Below are positions 27,601 through 35,195 of a stretch of DNA of 64,000 nucleotides, piece by piece. The stretch covers positions 62,001-126,000 of the forward strand of contig JACOUS010000010.1 in NCBI GenBank assembly GCA_016177735.1, given 5' to 3'. Each line of letters opens with the position of its first letter. Positions within the stretch are counted from its first letter, which is position 1. The stretch comes from Ignavibacteriales bacterium (lineage in GTDB: Bacteria > Bacteroidota > Ignavibacteria > Ignavibacteriales > Melioribacteraceae). Below the pieces are notes generated by a model. That model saw only the letters and a program-made list of their open reading frames with translations, had not been told where the DNA came from and ran no database searches. The translations under genes were made by a program, and so were the position numbers.

Positions 27601-28992
27601 ATGATGATGCACACAATTAAAAATGTACACTTCGTTGGAATTGGCGGCATAGGAATGAGCGGCATCGCAGAAATTTTGTTGAGTCAAGGTTTCAATATCA
27701 CCGGTTCCGATCTTGCAAAGACAGATGTTACCGAGCGGTTGGAAAATTTGGGAATAAAAATATACGAAGGACATTCAACAGAAAATTTGAAAGAGGCAGA
27801 TGTTGTTGTTTATTCTTCGGCGGTTACACTCGATAATCCCGAAGTCAAAGCCGCAGTCGAAAGAAAAATTCCGGTGATTAAAAGATCCGAAATGCTTGCC
27901 GAATGTATGCGCATGAAATACGGAATCGGAATTGCCGGCACACACGGAAAAACAACTACAACATCAATGGTTGGATTGGTGTTAACAGAAGCCGGAATAG
28001 ATCCCACAATTATAGTCGGCGGAAAATTGAGCAGTCTCGGTGGAACAAATGCACGGCTCGGCAAAGGCGAGTACATCGTTGTCGAAGCCGATGAATTCGA
28101 CAGAACATTTTTGAAATTGGCGCCGGTGATTGCGGCTATCACAACTTTGGAAAAAGAACATCTCGATACTTACAAAGATTTGGATGATATAAAATCGGCT
28201 TTCATAGAATTTGCAAACAAAGTTCCGTTCTTCGGTTTTGTTGTGCTCTGTTTGGATGAACCGGCTTTGCAAGATGTTATCCCGTTAATCAACAAAAAGA
28301 TTTTTACGTACGGGCTTTCGCCGCAAGCAGATATTCGTGCAACGAATATTAAGCATGATAAAAACTTTTCCGAATTCACCGTTACTTATCTCGGCAAAGA
28401 ACTCGGGCAAATTAAACTCAACATTCCCGGACTTCACAACGTGAAGAATTCCCTTGCAGCGTTAACGATAGCAAAAGAAATGGGAGTTGAATTCAACATA
28501 ATTAAAAAAGCACTCGAATCTTTCGCCGGTGTTTACAGAAGATTTGAAACAAAGTATGATAACGATGTTATGGTGATTGATGATTACGGTCATCACCCGA
28601 CGGAAATTGATGTAACACTCGATGGAATAAGAAGAGGATGGAACAGAAGATTGGTAGCGGTATTTCAGCCTCATCTTTATTCACGGACAAAAGATTTTTA
28701 TGCCGAGTTCGGCAGATCGTTTCTCAACTCCGATGTTTTCATTTGCACCGATGTTTATCCGGCACGCGAAAAACCGATTGAAGGAATCAGCGGCGAGTTG
28801 ATTGCCAACTCTGCAAAAAATTTCGGACACAAAAATGTTTACTACGAACCGGATAAAACGAAGCTGCCTGAACTGTTAAAAAATATTTATAAGAAGGGTG
28901 ATATAATTATCACGCTTGGCGCCGGAGATATCTGGAAATTCGGCGGGAAGTTTATTGATTATTTGAAAGTATCGCCGCGAGGCGGAAAATAA
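27601..28992 (+). CDS. murC: UDP-MurNAc:L-alanine ligase MurC
   Basis: 463 residues. The start VHFVGIGGIGMSGIAE, P-loop AGTHGKTTTT (about 113-121), YGHHPTEI and FQPHLYSRT are MurC signatures. It adds L-Ala to UDP-MurNAc. Three consecutive in-frame ATG/ATG/M codons (27601, 27604, 27610) leave the precise start open; TAAGGAAC upstream supports this region. murB, often next in other dcw clusters, is absent here. A hairpin and a structured repeat follow. Confidence 0.95.
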   Translation: MMMHTIKNVHFVGIGGIGMSGIAEILLSQGFNITGSDLAKTDVTERLENLGIKIYEGHSTENLKEADVVVYSSAVTLDNPEVKAAVERKIPVIKRSEMLAECMRMKYGIGIAGTHGKTTTTSMVGLVLTEAGIDPTIIVGGKLSSLGGTNARLGKGEYIVVEADEFDRTFLKLAPVIAAITTLEKEHLDTYKDLDDIKSAFIEFANKVPFFGFVVLCLDEPALQDVIPLINKKIFTYGLSPQADIRATNIKHDKNFSEFTVTYLGKELGQIKLNIPGLHNVKNSLAALTIAKEMGVEFNIIKKALESFAGVYRRFETKYDNDVMVIDDYGHHPTEIDVTLDGIRRGWNRRLVAVFQPHLYSRTKDFYAEFGRSFLNSDVFICTDVYPAREKPIEGISGELIANSAKNFGHKNVYYEPDKTKLPELLKNIYKKGDIIITLGAGDIWKFGGKFIDYLKVSPRGGK

Positions 28993-29043
28993 AATTTGGT
29001 GAATGGGGACTAAAGTCCCTACTACTGTATAGTGTTCTTAAAC

Positions 29044-29069
29044 TTTCCACTATCTAAAGATAGTGGAAA
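29044..29069. repeat. perfect 12-bp inverted repeat after murC
   Basis: TTTCCACTATCT and AGATAGTGGAAA separated by AA. It could fold as a ~10-bp hairpin between murC and ftsQ. No T-run follows (ATTATATT), so attenuation or mRNA processing fits as well as termination. Confidence 0.65.
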
Positions 29070-29081
29070 TTATATTCTGAT

Positions 29082-29180
29082 AAAATTGCCACGAGATTTT
29101 CCGTGTAAACGGAATCCCGCAAAGCGGTGATATCTCGTGGGATAAATTAAGGAAATTAAAAGCGGCTTTAGCCGCAATTT
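29082..29180. repeat. structured dispersed repeat, copy 1
   Basis: An outer 9-bp stem CCACGAGAT / ATCTCGTGG (29089-29097 with 29132-29140) encloses two hairpins: TTCCGT-GTAA-ACGGAA and CCGC-AAA-GCGG (extended by ATC/GAT). A third hairpin GCGGC-TTTA-GCCGC follows at 29162-29175. The same arrangement recurs at 54546-54645. Confidence 0.8.
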
Positions 29181-29217
29181 GAGCAGAGTAAATTTTAAGA
29201 GAAGTAATTAAAAATTG

Positions 29218-29991
29218 ATGACAAAAAAACAAAAAATATTCGGCGTGATTGTTCTTGTACTTCTGCTCGGTACAATCGGGTATTTATCGTTTGCCGTTAA
29301 AACCGATTCCGAATTCAAAATAGAAATCATTTCGCTTGAAGGAAACATTCATCTTTCAAAAGAAGATTATATGAAGTTCGCAAACTTGTCGGACCGGAAA
29401 GAATATTCGCAATTAACGATGCAGATAATAAAAGATAGAATTGAAAAACATCCTTACGTTCAAAGCGCCGATGTTCGTTACGATGGAAAGGGAAAAGTAT
29501 CCGTAAAAGTAAATGAAAAAGTTTTTGATTCACTTTTGATGAACGGCGAAGAGCAGTACATCTTAACCGAAAACTTGCAAGTTCTGCCGTTTATGTCTGA
29601 AACAAAAAAAATAGACTACCCCGTGATTTCAAATGCGTGGATAAATAAAATTAAAATTTTGTCGTCGTTAAAAAATAACGGTGATGTTGTAACAGCATCG
29701 AAAATAATTTCGGGAATAAAACTAATTAATGCCGAATTGTATGACGGGCTTTCAAATATTGATATGCGGAACGGCGGAGATATACTTTTATCCTTTTCAT
29801 TTCTCGATTACCCCGTTATTGTTGGCAGAGGAAATGAAATTAGAAAAATTGTTTACTTCAACAGTTTTTGGACTTACTTAAAAGGGAAAGAAATTAACAA
29901 CTACATGGAATACGTTGACTTGCGGTACAGCAATCATGTTTACCTGGGAATAACACAAGAAAATTTAGAAGCGGGGGAAAAACAATCATGA
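29218..29991 (+). CDS. ftsQ: FtsQ/DivIB-like division protein
   Basis: 257 residues from ATG 29218 (a TTG at 29215 precedes it). A short cytosolic tail, one membrane helix (IFGVIVLVLLLGTIGYLSFAV), a POTRA-like domain (ISLEGNIHLSKEDYMKFANL, then IEKHPYVQSADVRYDGKGKVSVKVNEK) and an FtsQ beta domain ending YVDLRYSNHVYLG. Family sequence conservation is low, but topology, the YVDLRY motif and position before ftsA make the call firm. It overlaps ftsA by four bases. Confidence 0.9.
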   Translation: MTKKQKIFGVIVLVLLLGTIGYLSFAVKTDSEFKIEIISLEGNIHLSKEDYMKFANLSDRKEYSQLTMQIIKDRIEKHPYVQSADVRYDGKGKVSVKVNEKVFDSLLMNGEEQYILTENLQVLPFMSETKKIDYPVISNAWINKIKILSSLKNNGDVVTASKIISGIKLINAELYDGLSNIDMRNGGDILLSFSFLDYPVIVGRGNEIRKIVYFNSFWTYLKGKEINNYMEYVDLRYSNHVYLGITQENLEAGEKQS

Positions 29992-31229
29992 AGAAAAATG
30001 TAATTGCCGGATTGGATCTTGGAACAACAAAAGTGTGCGCAGTAATTGCAGAGCGTACGGAAAGCACAACAAATATTTTGGGATTCGGTGTTGCACCCTC
30101 CGAAGGTTTGAACAGAGGTTTGGTTGCAAACATTTCCAAAACTGCAGAAGCAATTACCGAGGCAATGAACATCGCATCCAACAGAGCCGGATTGACTGTG
30201 AAAGAAATAAATGTTGGAGTTGCCGGAGAGCATATTACGAGTCTGCGCCACAGAAATTATGTAACGATTAATAATCCCGAAAACGAAATAACACAGAGTG
30301 ATTTGGAAAGATTGAAATCAGATGTGCAAACAATCCGTATTCCATCCGACAGACAAATTCTTCACATCATTCCCGAAGAATATTTTGTTGATTATCAGGG
30401 CGGAATAGACGACCCGATCGGAATGTGCGGCTCGCGTTTGGAAGCTGTTAATCATGTTGTGCTCGCTTCGGTTCCGGCAATGCAGAATATTAAAAGATCT
30501 GTTGAACGCGCCGGGCTTGTTGTCAAAGATTACATTCTTCAGCCGATTGCATCGAGTTTATCCGTGCTCGAAGAGAATGAAAAAGATTTAGGCGTGTTGT
30601 TGATTGATATCGGCGGCGGAACGACAGACATTGCAATCATTCACCGCAAAGCGATTAAGCATACAAAAGTTATCGGAGTTGCGGGCAGTCAAGTTACTAA
30701 TGATATCCGCGAAACATTGGGAATTGTAACTGCCGATGCCGAACAATTGAAAAAAGAACACGGCTACGCAACGGAAAATGCAATCATCAAAGACGAAGAT
30801 ATTTTTATCAAAGGAGTCGGTGCGAGAGGAAACATAAAAATTCCGGTTACACTGCTAACGCAAATTATCAGCGTGCGGATGAAAGAACTTTTCACGTTGA
30901 TCGATAACGAACTCAGAAATTCAGGATTCAAAAATAAAATTAAAGCCGGCGTTGTATTAACCGGCGGCGGTTCACTGCTGAAAGGATGCACCGAACTTGC
31001 CGAAGAAGTTTTCGGATTGCCGTCAAGAATGGGAGTTCCTCTGGAACTCGGTACGGGTCTTTCAAACGAAGTTGAAAGCCCAGAGTTTGCTACTGTTGCC
31101 GGATTGATAAAAGGGATACCGGGGCAGAGTTCATCCGAAAATTTTACAACTGTCAAAACAACGACTGATAAAAAAATAAATATCACAAAAGTTTTTAGAA
31201 GAGTGCAAGATTTTTTTGATAATCTTTAA
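29988..31229 (+). CDS. ftsA: cell division protein FtsA
   Basis: 413 residues, actin-like ATPase. Phosphate loops GLDLGTTKVCAVI and LLIDIGGGTTDIAII, plus the adenosine motif VVLTGGGSLLKG. The C-terminus INITKVFRRVQDFFDNL can form the amphipathic membrane-targeting helix. FtsA tethers FtsZ filaments to the membrane. It follows ftsQ with a four-base overlap and lies 24 bases before ftsZ. Confidence 0.97.
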   Translation: MKKNVIAGLDLGTTKVCAVIAERTESTTNILGFGVAPSEGLNRGLVANISKTAEAITEAMNIASNRAGLTVKEINVGVAGEHITSLRHRNYVTINNPENEITQSDLERLKSDVQTIRIPSDRQILHIIPEEYFVDYQGGIDDPIGMCGSRLEAVNHVVLASVPAMQNIKRSVERAGLVVKDYILQPIASSLSVLEENEKDLGVLLIDIGGGTTDIAIIHRKAIKHTKVIGVAGSQVTNDIRETLGIVTADAEQLKKEHGYATENAIIKDEDIFIKGVGARGNIKIPVTLLTQIISVRMKELFTLIDNELRNSGFKNKIKAGVVLTGGGSLLKGCTELAEEVFGLPSRMGVPLELGTGLSNEVESPEFATVAGLIKGIPGQSSSENFTTVKTTTDKKINITKVFRRVQDFFDNL

Positions 31230-31253
31230 AACACACCACAACAAGGAGGAATC

Positions 31254-32525
31254 ATGTTAAAATTCGTTACACTCGATCGCGAAGAACCCAAGCGGTTATC
31301 GGCACAATTGAAGGTAGTTGGAGTAGGCGGCGGCGGATGCAATGCCATCGACAGCATGATAAACCGCGGTTTACGGGGCGTTGAATTTGTTGCCGTCAAC
31401 ACGGATGCACAAGTTCTCGATGAAAGCGTCGCTAACCAGAAAATTCAAATCGGTACTGCAGTAACACGCGGGCTCGGTGCCGGCGCAGATCCCAATGTTG
31501 GCAAAAAAGCCGCAGAAGAAGACAGAGAAAAAATTTCGCGGGTGCTCGATGGAAGCGATATGGTTTTTGTTACTGCCGGAATGGGCGGAGGAACCGGAAC
31601 CGGCGCCGCTCCAATTGTTGCTTCGGTTGCCAAAAGTCTCGGCGCTCTCGTGATTGGTATTGTAACAAAACCGTTTTCGTGGGAAGGCAAACAAAGAATG
31701 AAAAATGCCGACGACGGAATCAAAGAATTGAAACAGTACGTTGACAGCTTGATTGTAATTCCGAACAGCAGAATACTCAGCATCATCGATACGGCAACAG
31801 CCGCGCGAGCCGCTTTCGATAAACCGAATGAAATTCTTTACGAAGCCACTCGCGGCATTGCAGACATTATCACAATCAAAGGAATTATCAACGTTGATTT
31901 TGCAGATGTCCGCACTGTTATGCGCGACAGCGGTCATGCATTAATGGGATGCGGAATTTCGAGCGGTGAGAACCGTGCAGTTGAAGCCGCACAAAAAGCG
32001 ATCTCATCGCCTCTGCTCGAAGGTGTTTCGATTAAAGGTGCGAAAAATATTTTATTGAATGTTTCCGGTGCTCACAACATGACAATGCAAGAAATTGAAG
32101 CCGGCAACCAGATTATTTTTGAAGCCGCCGGTGAAGAAGCTAACGTAATATTCGGTGTTGTGAACAAAGATGAAATGTCGGAGTACATTTCTTACACAGT
32201 CATCGCAACCGGATTTGCTTCCGATGCAAAGATGAACAGCATTAGTTCTATCAAAAAAGAAAAAGAAGAGAAAGCAAAAGAAAAGAAAAATATTTCTGTC
32301 GGTGCGTTCTCCAAAAGTAAAATGGAAATTGATCAATCTGCAGATTTGAGTATTCCAACTATTCTGCGTGTGAAAGGCAAAGACCCGGAATTGTTCGGAG
32401 ATGATTCGATTATCAGAAGCGGATACAAAAGCGAATCAAACACTTTTGATGATGAAGAAGAGCTCCCACGTAGAAATTATGATGAAGAAGACAGCTCTTC
32501 GTTCTTGAGAAAAATTATGGACTAG
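31254..32525 (+). CDS. ftsZ: tubulin-like division GTPase FtsZ
   Basis: 423 residues. Nucleotide-binding GVGGGGCNAIDSM and tubulin signature GMGGGTGTGAAP (about 108-118); T7-loop region NVDFADVRTVM. AAGGAGG lies before the ATG, the strongest ribosome-binding site in the cluster, matching FtsZ's high abundance. The C-terminal tail is odd: an IP-x-x-LR motif (SIPTILRVKG, about 366) resembling the FtsA-binding peptide is followed by some 50 acidic residues, ending SSSFLRKIMD. It is the last gene of the dcw cluster, followed by a TACGA repeat and a long-stem terminator. Confidence 0.97.
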   Translation: MLKFVTLDREEPKRLSAQLKVVGVGGGGCNAIDSMINRGLRGVEFVAVNTDAQVLDESVANQKIQIGTAVTRGLGAGADPNVGKKAAEEDREKISRVLDGSDMVFVTAGMGGGTGTGAAPIVASVAKSLGALVIGIVTKPFSWEGKQRMKNADDGIKELKQYVDSLIVIPNSRILSIIDTATAARAAFDKPNEILYEATRGIADIITIKGIINVDFADVRTVMRDSGHALMGCGISSGENRAVEAAQKAISSPLLEGVSIKGAKNILLNVSGAHNMTMQEIEAGNQIIFEAAGEEANVIFGVVNKDEMSEYISYTVIATGFASDAKMNSISSIKKEKEEKAKEKKNISVGAFSKSKMEIDQSADLSIPTILRVKGKDPELFGDDSIIRSGYKSESNTFDDEEELPRRNYDEEDSSSFLRKIMD

Positions 32526-32529
32526 TTTC

Positions 32530-32620
32530 AAGTACGAGGTACGAATAAAAGTACGAAGTACGAAAGAAATATGAAATACGAAGTACGATCCGCCGTAGGC
32601 GGAACGAAGTACGAGGTACG
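32530..32620. repeat. TACGA-rich repeat with GC hairpin, copy 1
   Basis: About eight TACGA units, mostly as GTACGAAGTACGA-type pairs, surround a hairpin TCCGCC-GTA-GGCGGA at 32589-32603. A 33-base block (32584-32616) is identical to 55308-55340. It starts just after the ftsZ stop. Confidence 0.85.
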
Positions 32621-32701
32621 AAAATAAATTTTGGATTTGCTAAACTTTACACTCTACGTTCGTAACTCTACACTCGGAGTGAGATTCTTATCCTGAATAA
32701 A

Positions 32702-32772
32702 AAAGGCTGTTATTGATTTTCCCTTGTTGTGGTGACGAGTGATTCTAAGAAAATCAATACAGCCTTTATTTT
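32702..32772 (+). terminator. long-stem terminator of the dcw cluster
   Basis: AAAGGCTGT-T-ATTGATTTTC at 32702-32721 pairs with GAAAATCAATACAGCCTTT at 32749-32767 (one bulged T) around a 27-nt loop, followed by ATTTTTA. It lies 177 bases after ftsZ and before the next promoter. Confidence 0.75.
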
Positions 32773-32846
32773 TACCCAGCCGAAATTTTTGTTTTAGAAC
32801 CGGAATTGCTAATTTTAGCGCACCGAAAAACAACTATCCTAATTTG

Positions 32847-33584
32847 ATGAAGAAAATATTAATCGCCTTACTTTTCGTTTTAACACTCAATATTAATGCC
32901 CAGGAAGGGGAAGATGTAGGCTGGGTTGCCCGTTTCGGAATTGCCGGCGGCATTTCTCCAACATGGTTTTTCCCGAATCTTGATCAAGTTAATCAAGAAA
33001 TCAAAGATGCTAAGTTGAAAGGACTTTCCACATCCGGAATGGCTTTGTGGGGCGGCGGCGGTTATGCTTATATAATGTTTGTTGATAATTTAAGGTTGGG
33101 CGGAATAGGTCTAGGCGGAACTACAAGTACTAGCGGAAATGTTGACGGCTACAACAAAGAAGTAAAATATAATTTTGGTTTCGGCGGATTGACGGTTGAG
33201 TACACGCTTCCATTCATAAAATATGTCGGTGTTTCTATTGGTGCAATTCTCGGTGCCGGTTCGCAAAGTGTTGAGATTTATCAAAGCAACACTAATTACA
33301 CATGGAATAATATTTGGGATAAAGTTCAGCAAGGTGGAATTGTAATGACCGATGATGAGAGCGATAAAATTTCTAATTCATTTCTACTTTTTGCACCAAC
33401 GCTAAATCTCGACGTACCCGTAAACAGATTTATTGCTTTGAGAGTCGGCGCCGGCTACACATTCACTTTTAATAATGATTGGGAAGTTAACAACGGAAGA
33501 AGCATCGGCGGCGTTCCAAACAATTTTGATGCAAATAATTTTTTCATTCAAACCGGAATCTATTTCGGATTTTTCGCTTATTAA
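32847..33584 (+). CDS. secreted outer-membrane beta-barrel-like protein
   Basis: 245 residues from ATG 32847, chosen because a clean signal peptide MKKILIALLFVLTLNINA follows with likely cleavage before QEGED. The mature protein is glycine-rich with alternating hydrophobic strands (LGGIGLGGT, FGFGGLTVEY, VGVSIGAILGAG, ALRVGAGYTF) and ends in IYFGFFAY, an aromatic C-terminal residue typical of BamA-inserted barrels. No closer family recognised. It is six bases before rfbB and so may be co-transcribed with the polysaccharide genes. Confidence 0.8.
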   Translation: MKKILIALLFVLTLNINAQEGEDVGWVARFGIAGGISPTWFFPNLDQVNQEIKDAKLKGLSTSGMALWGGGGYAYIMFVDNLRLGGIGLGGTTSTSGNVDGYNKEVKYNFGFGGLTVEYTLPFIKYVGVSIGAILGAGSQSVEIYQSNTNYTWNNIWDKVQQGGIVMTDDESDKISNSFLLFAPTLNLDVPVNRFIALRVGAGYTFTFNNDWEVNNGRSIGGVPNNFDANNFFIQTGIYFGFFAY

Positions 33585-33589
33585 TTTTT

Positions 33590-34609
33590 ATGAATACTAA
33601 AAACATTCTTATAACCGGCGGCGCCGGGTTTATCGGGAGTAATTTTATCAATTACATTCTTTCTTCGCGCGATGATTGGAATGTTATTAATATTGATAAA
33701 CTTACTTACGCCGGTAATCTTGAAAATCTGAAAGGGAGTGAAAAGAAAAAAAATTATTCTTTTGTTAAAGGTGATATTACTAATAACGAATTGATTGATT
33801 ACGTCTTCAAAAAATTTTCTATCCGGTATGTAATTAATTTTGCTGCGGAGTCGCATGTTGATAGAAGCATTCTCGGTTCGGAAGTTTTTTACCGTACAAA
33901 TGTAATCGGCACAAATGTTTTGTTGGAAGCGTCGCGCCGCTACGGAATTGAAAAGTTTGTTCAGATATCCACCGACGAAGTTTACGGAAGCCTCGGTGCG
34001 GATGGATTATTTACAGAGCAGACGCCGCTTTCACCCAACAGTCCGTATTCATCAAGCAAAGCCGCGGCTGATATGGCGGCGTTATCGTTTTATCATACTT
34101 ACGGAGTTCCGGTTGTTGTTACGCGATGTTCAAATAATTACGGACCATTGCAGTTTCCCGAAAAATTAATTCCGCTGATGATTATAAATTCTCTCAACAA
34201 CAAAAAACTTCCGGTTTACGGTGACGGCTTAAATGTGCGAGATTGGATCTACGTTACCGATCATAACAAAGCTGTTGAACTTGTTTTTGAAAATGGAAAA
34301 ACTGGGGAAGTTTACAATATCGGCGCAAGCCGCGAAATGAAAAACATCGACATTGTGAAATTAATATTGAGTAAATTGGATAAGTCGTTTAACTTGATTG
34401 AGTACGTGAAAGATCGTCCGGGGCACGACCGCAGATATGCAATTGATTCCTCCAAAATACAAAATGAACTCGGATGGAAACCGGAATATGAATTTGAATC
34501 TGCGATAGAAAAAACTATCGACTGGTACTTGAATAACAAAAACTGGTGGGAAAGAATTATCAACGGTTCGTATAAAGATTATTATGATCAACAGTACGGG
34601 AAAGGATAA
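33590..34609 (+). CDS. rfbB: dTDP-glucose 4,6-dehydratase
   Basis: 339 residues, extended SDR fold. NAD-binding ITGGAGFIGSNF, catalytic STDEVYGS with the Asp-Glu pair, and YSSSKAAAD (Tyr-x-x-x-Lys). It converts dTDP-glucose to dTDP-4-keto-6-deoxyglucose, the entry point to rhamnose and other deoxysugars. rfbA, rfbC and rfbD are not in the window. It is followed by an inverted-repeat-bounded GxxExxY cassette that separates it from the exporter gene. Confidence 0.95.
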   Translation: MNTKNILITGGAGFIGSNFINYILSSRDDWNVINIDKLTYAGNLENLKGSEKKKNYSFVKGDITNNELIDYVFKKFSIRYVINFAAESHVDRSILGSEVFYRTNVIGTNVLLEASRRYGIEKFVQISTDEVYGSLGADGLFTEQTPLSPNSPYSSSKAAADMAALSFYHTYGVPVVVTRCSNNYGPLQFPEKLIPLMIINSLNNKKLPVYGDGLNVRDWIYVTDHNKAVELVFENGKTGEVYNIGASREMKNIDIVKLILSKLDKSFNLIEYVKDRPGHDRRYAIDSSKIQNELGWKPEYEFESAIEKTIDWYLNNKNWWERIINGSYKDYYDQQYGKG

Positions 34610-34617
34610 CAGAAAAA

Positions 34618-35130
34618 ATAGAACGCGGATAACCCGCCAATAAGCGGCGGGCAAGCTCTGATTGAGCGGATTATCACGGATTTATTTGAGGTAAATCGTG
34701 CTGTATTCAGACTTAACACAAAAAATTATCGAAGCTTTTTATAAAGTTTATAATACGCTTGGTTACGGATTTTTAGAAAAGGTTTATGAAAATGCAATGC
34801 GGATTGAGTTGACGAAAATGAATTTGAAAGTTGAAAGTCAGAAAAATATTAAAGTGCATTACAACGGTTATCAAGTTGGAGATTACTTTGCAGATTTAAT
34901 TGTTGATGATGTTGTGATTATAGAATTAAAAGCTGCGGATGCAATATGCGAGGAACACGAAGCACAATTGGTAAATTATTTAAAAGCAACAAATATAGAA
35001 GTAGGTTTGCTTTTGAATTTTGGAAAGAAGCCGGAATTCAAAAGAAAAATGTTTGGCAACGAAAACAAAAAAATAATCAATTGATCAAATCCGCTTTTAT
35101 CCGCTAAATCGGATTTGATCCGCGTTCTAT
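34618..35130. mobile_element. inverted-repeat-bounded GxxExxY cassette
   Basis: ATAGAACGCGGAT at 34618-34630 and its exact reverse complement at 35118-35130 enclose the GxxExxY gene. Inside them a second imperfect inverted pair is visible: AGCGGATTATCACGGATTT at the left and the complement of AGCGGATAAAAGCGGATTT at the right. No transposase is encoded. It sits cleanly between two polysaccharide genes, which suggests an inserted non-autonomous unit. Confidence 0.55.
34698..35084 (+). CDS. GxxExxY family protein
   Basis: 128 residues with the name-giving motif GYGFLEKVYENA, followed by a PD-(D/E)XK-like core: YFADLIVDDVVIIELKA (D and E-x-K positions), then EEHEAQLVNYLKATN. The fold suggests a nuclease or nucleic-acid-binding relic; the family has no established function. 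Such genes recur as scattered singletons in Bacteroidota, Ignavibacteria and Planctomycetes. Here it is enclosed by inverted repeats and has nothing obvious to do with polysaccharide synthesis. Confidence 0.9.
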   Translation: MLYSDLTQKIIEAFYKVYNTLGYGFLEKVYENAMRIELTKMNLKVESQKNIKVHYNGYQVGDYFADLIVDDVVIIELKAADAICEEHEAQLVNYLKATNIEVGLLLNFGKKPEFKRKMFGNENKKIIN

Positions 35131-35195
35131 AAAAAAATATTCTGCGGCAGATAGAAAAATTTATCTGCATTATTCTTAAAAAATTGGTTCTGATT

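Larger units (their letters stand above)
32526..32846. other. ftsZ downstream intergenic region
   Basis: 321 bases without a credible gene: the TACGA repeat, the long-stem terminator, then about 75 bases that must carry the promoter of the outer-membrane protein gene. An in-frame TTG extension of that gene back to 32739 runs through the terminator and is not believed. Confidence 0.6.

Noticed and set aside
30764-31186. Long antisense frames over ftsA, ftsZ, copA and other genes
   Set aside because: They mirror strongly conserved plus-strand or minus-strand genes and have no independent start signals or domains.
32530-32620. CRISPR-like array
   Set aside because: TACGA units are short, degenerate and irregularly spaced, without unique spacers or cas genes.
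32739-32846. N-terminal extension of the outer-membrane protein by 36 residues
   Set aside because: It runs through the 3' arm of the dcw terminator and would precede a clean signal peptide.
34698-35084. GxxExxY gene as part of the polysaccharide pathway
   Set aside because: No glycan-related motif; the inverted-repeat flanks explain its presence better.
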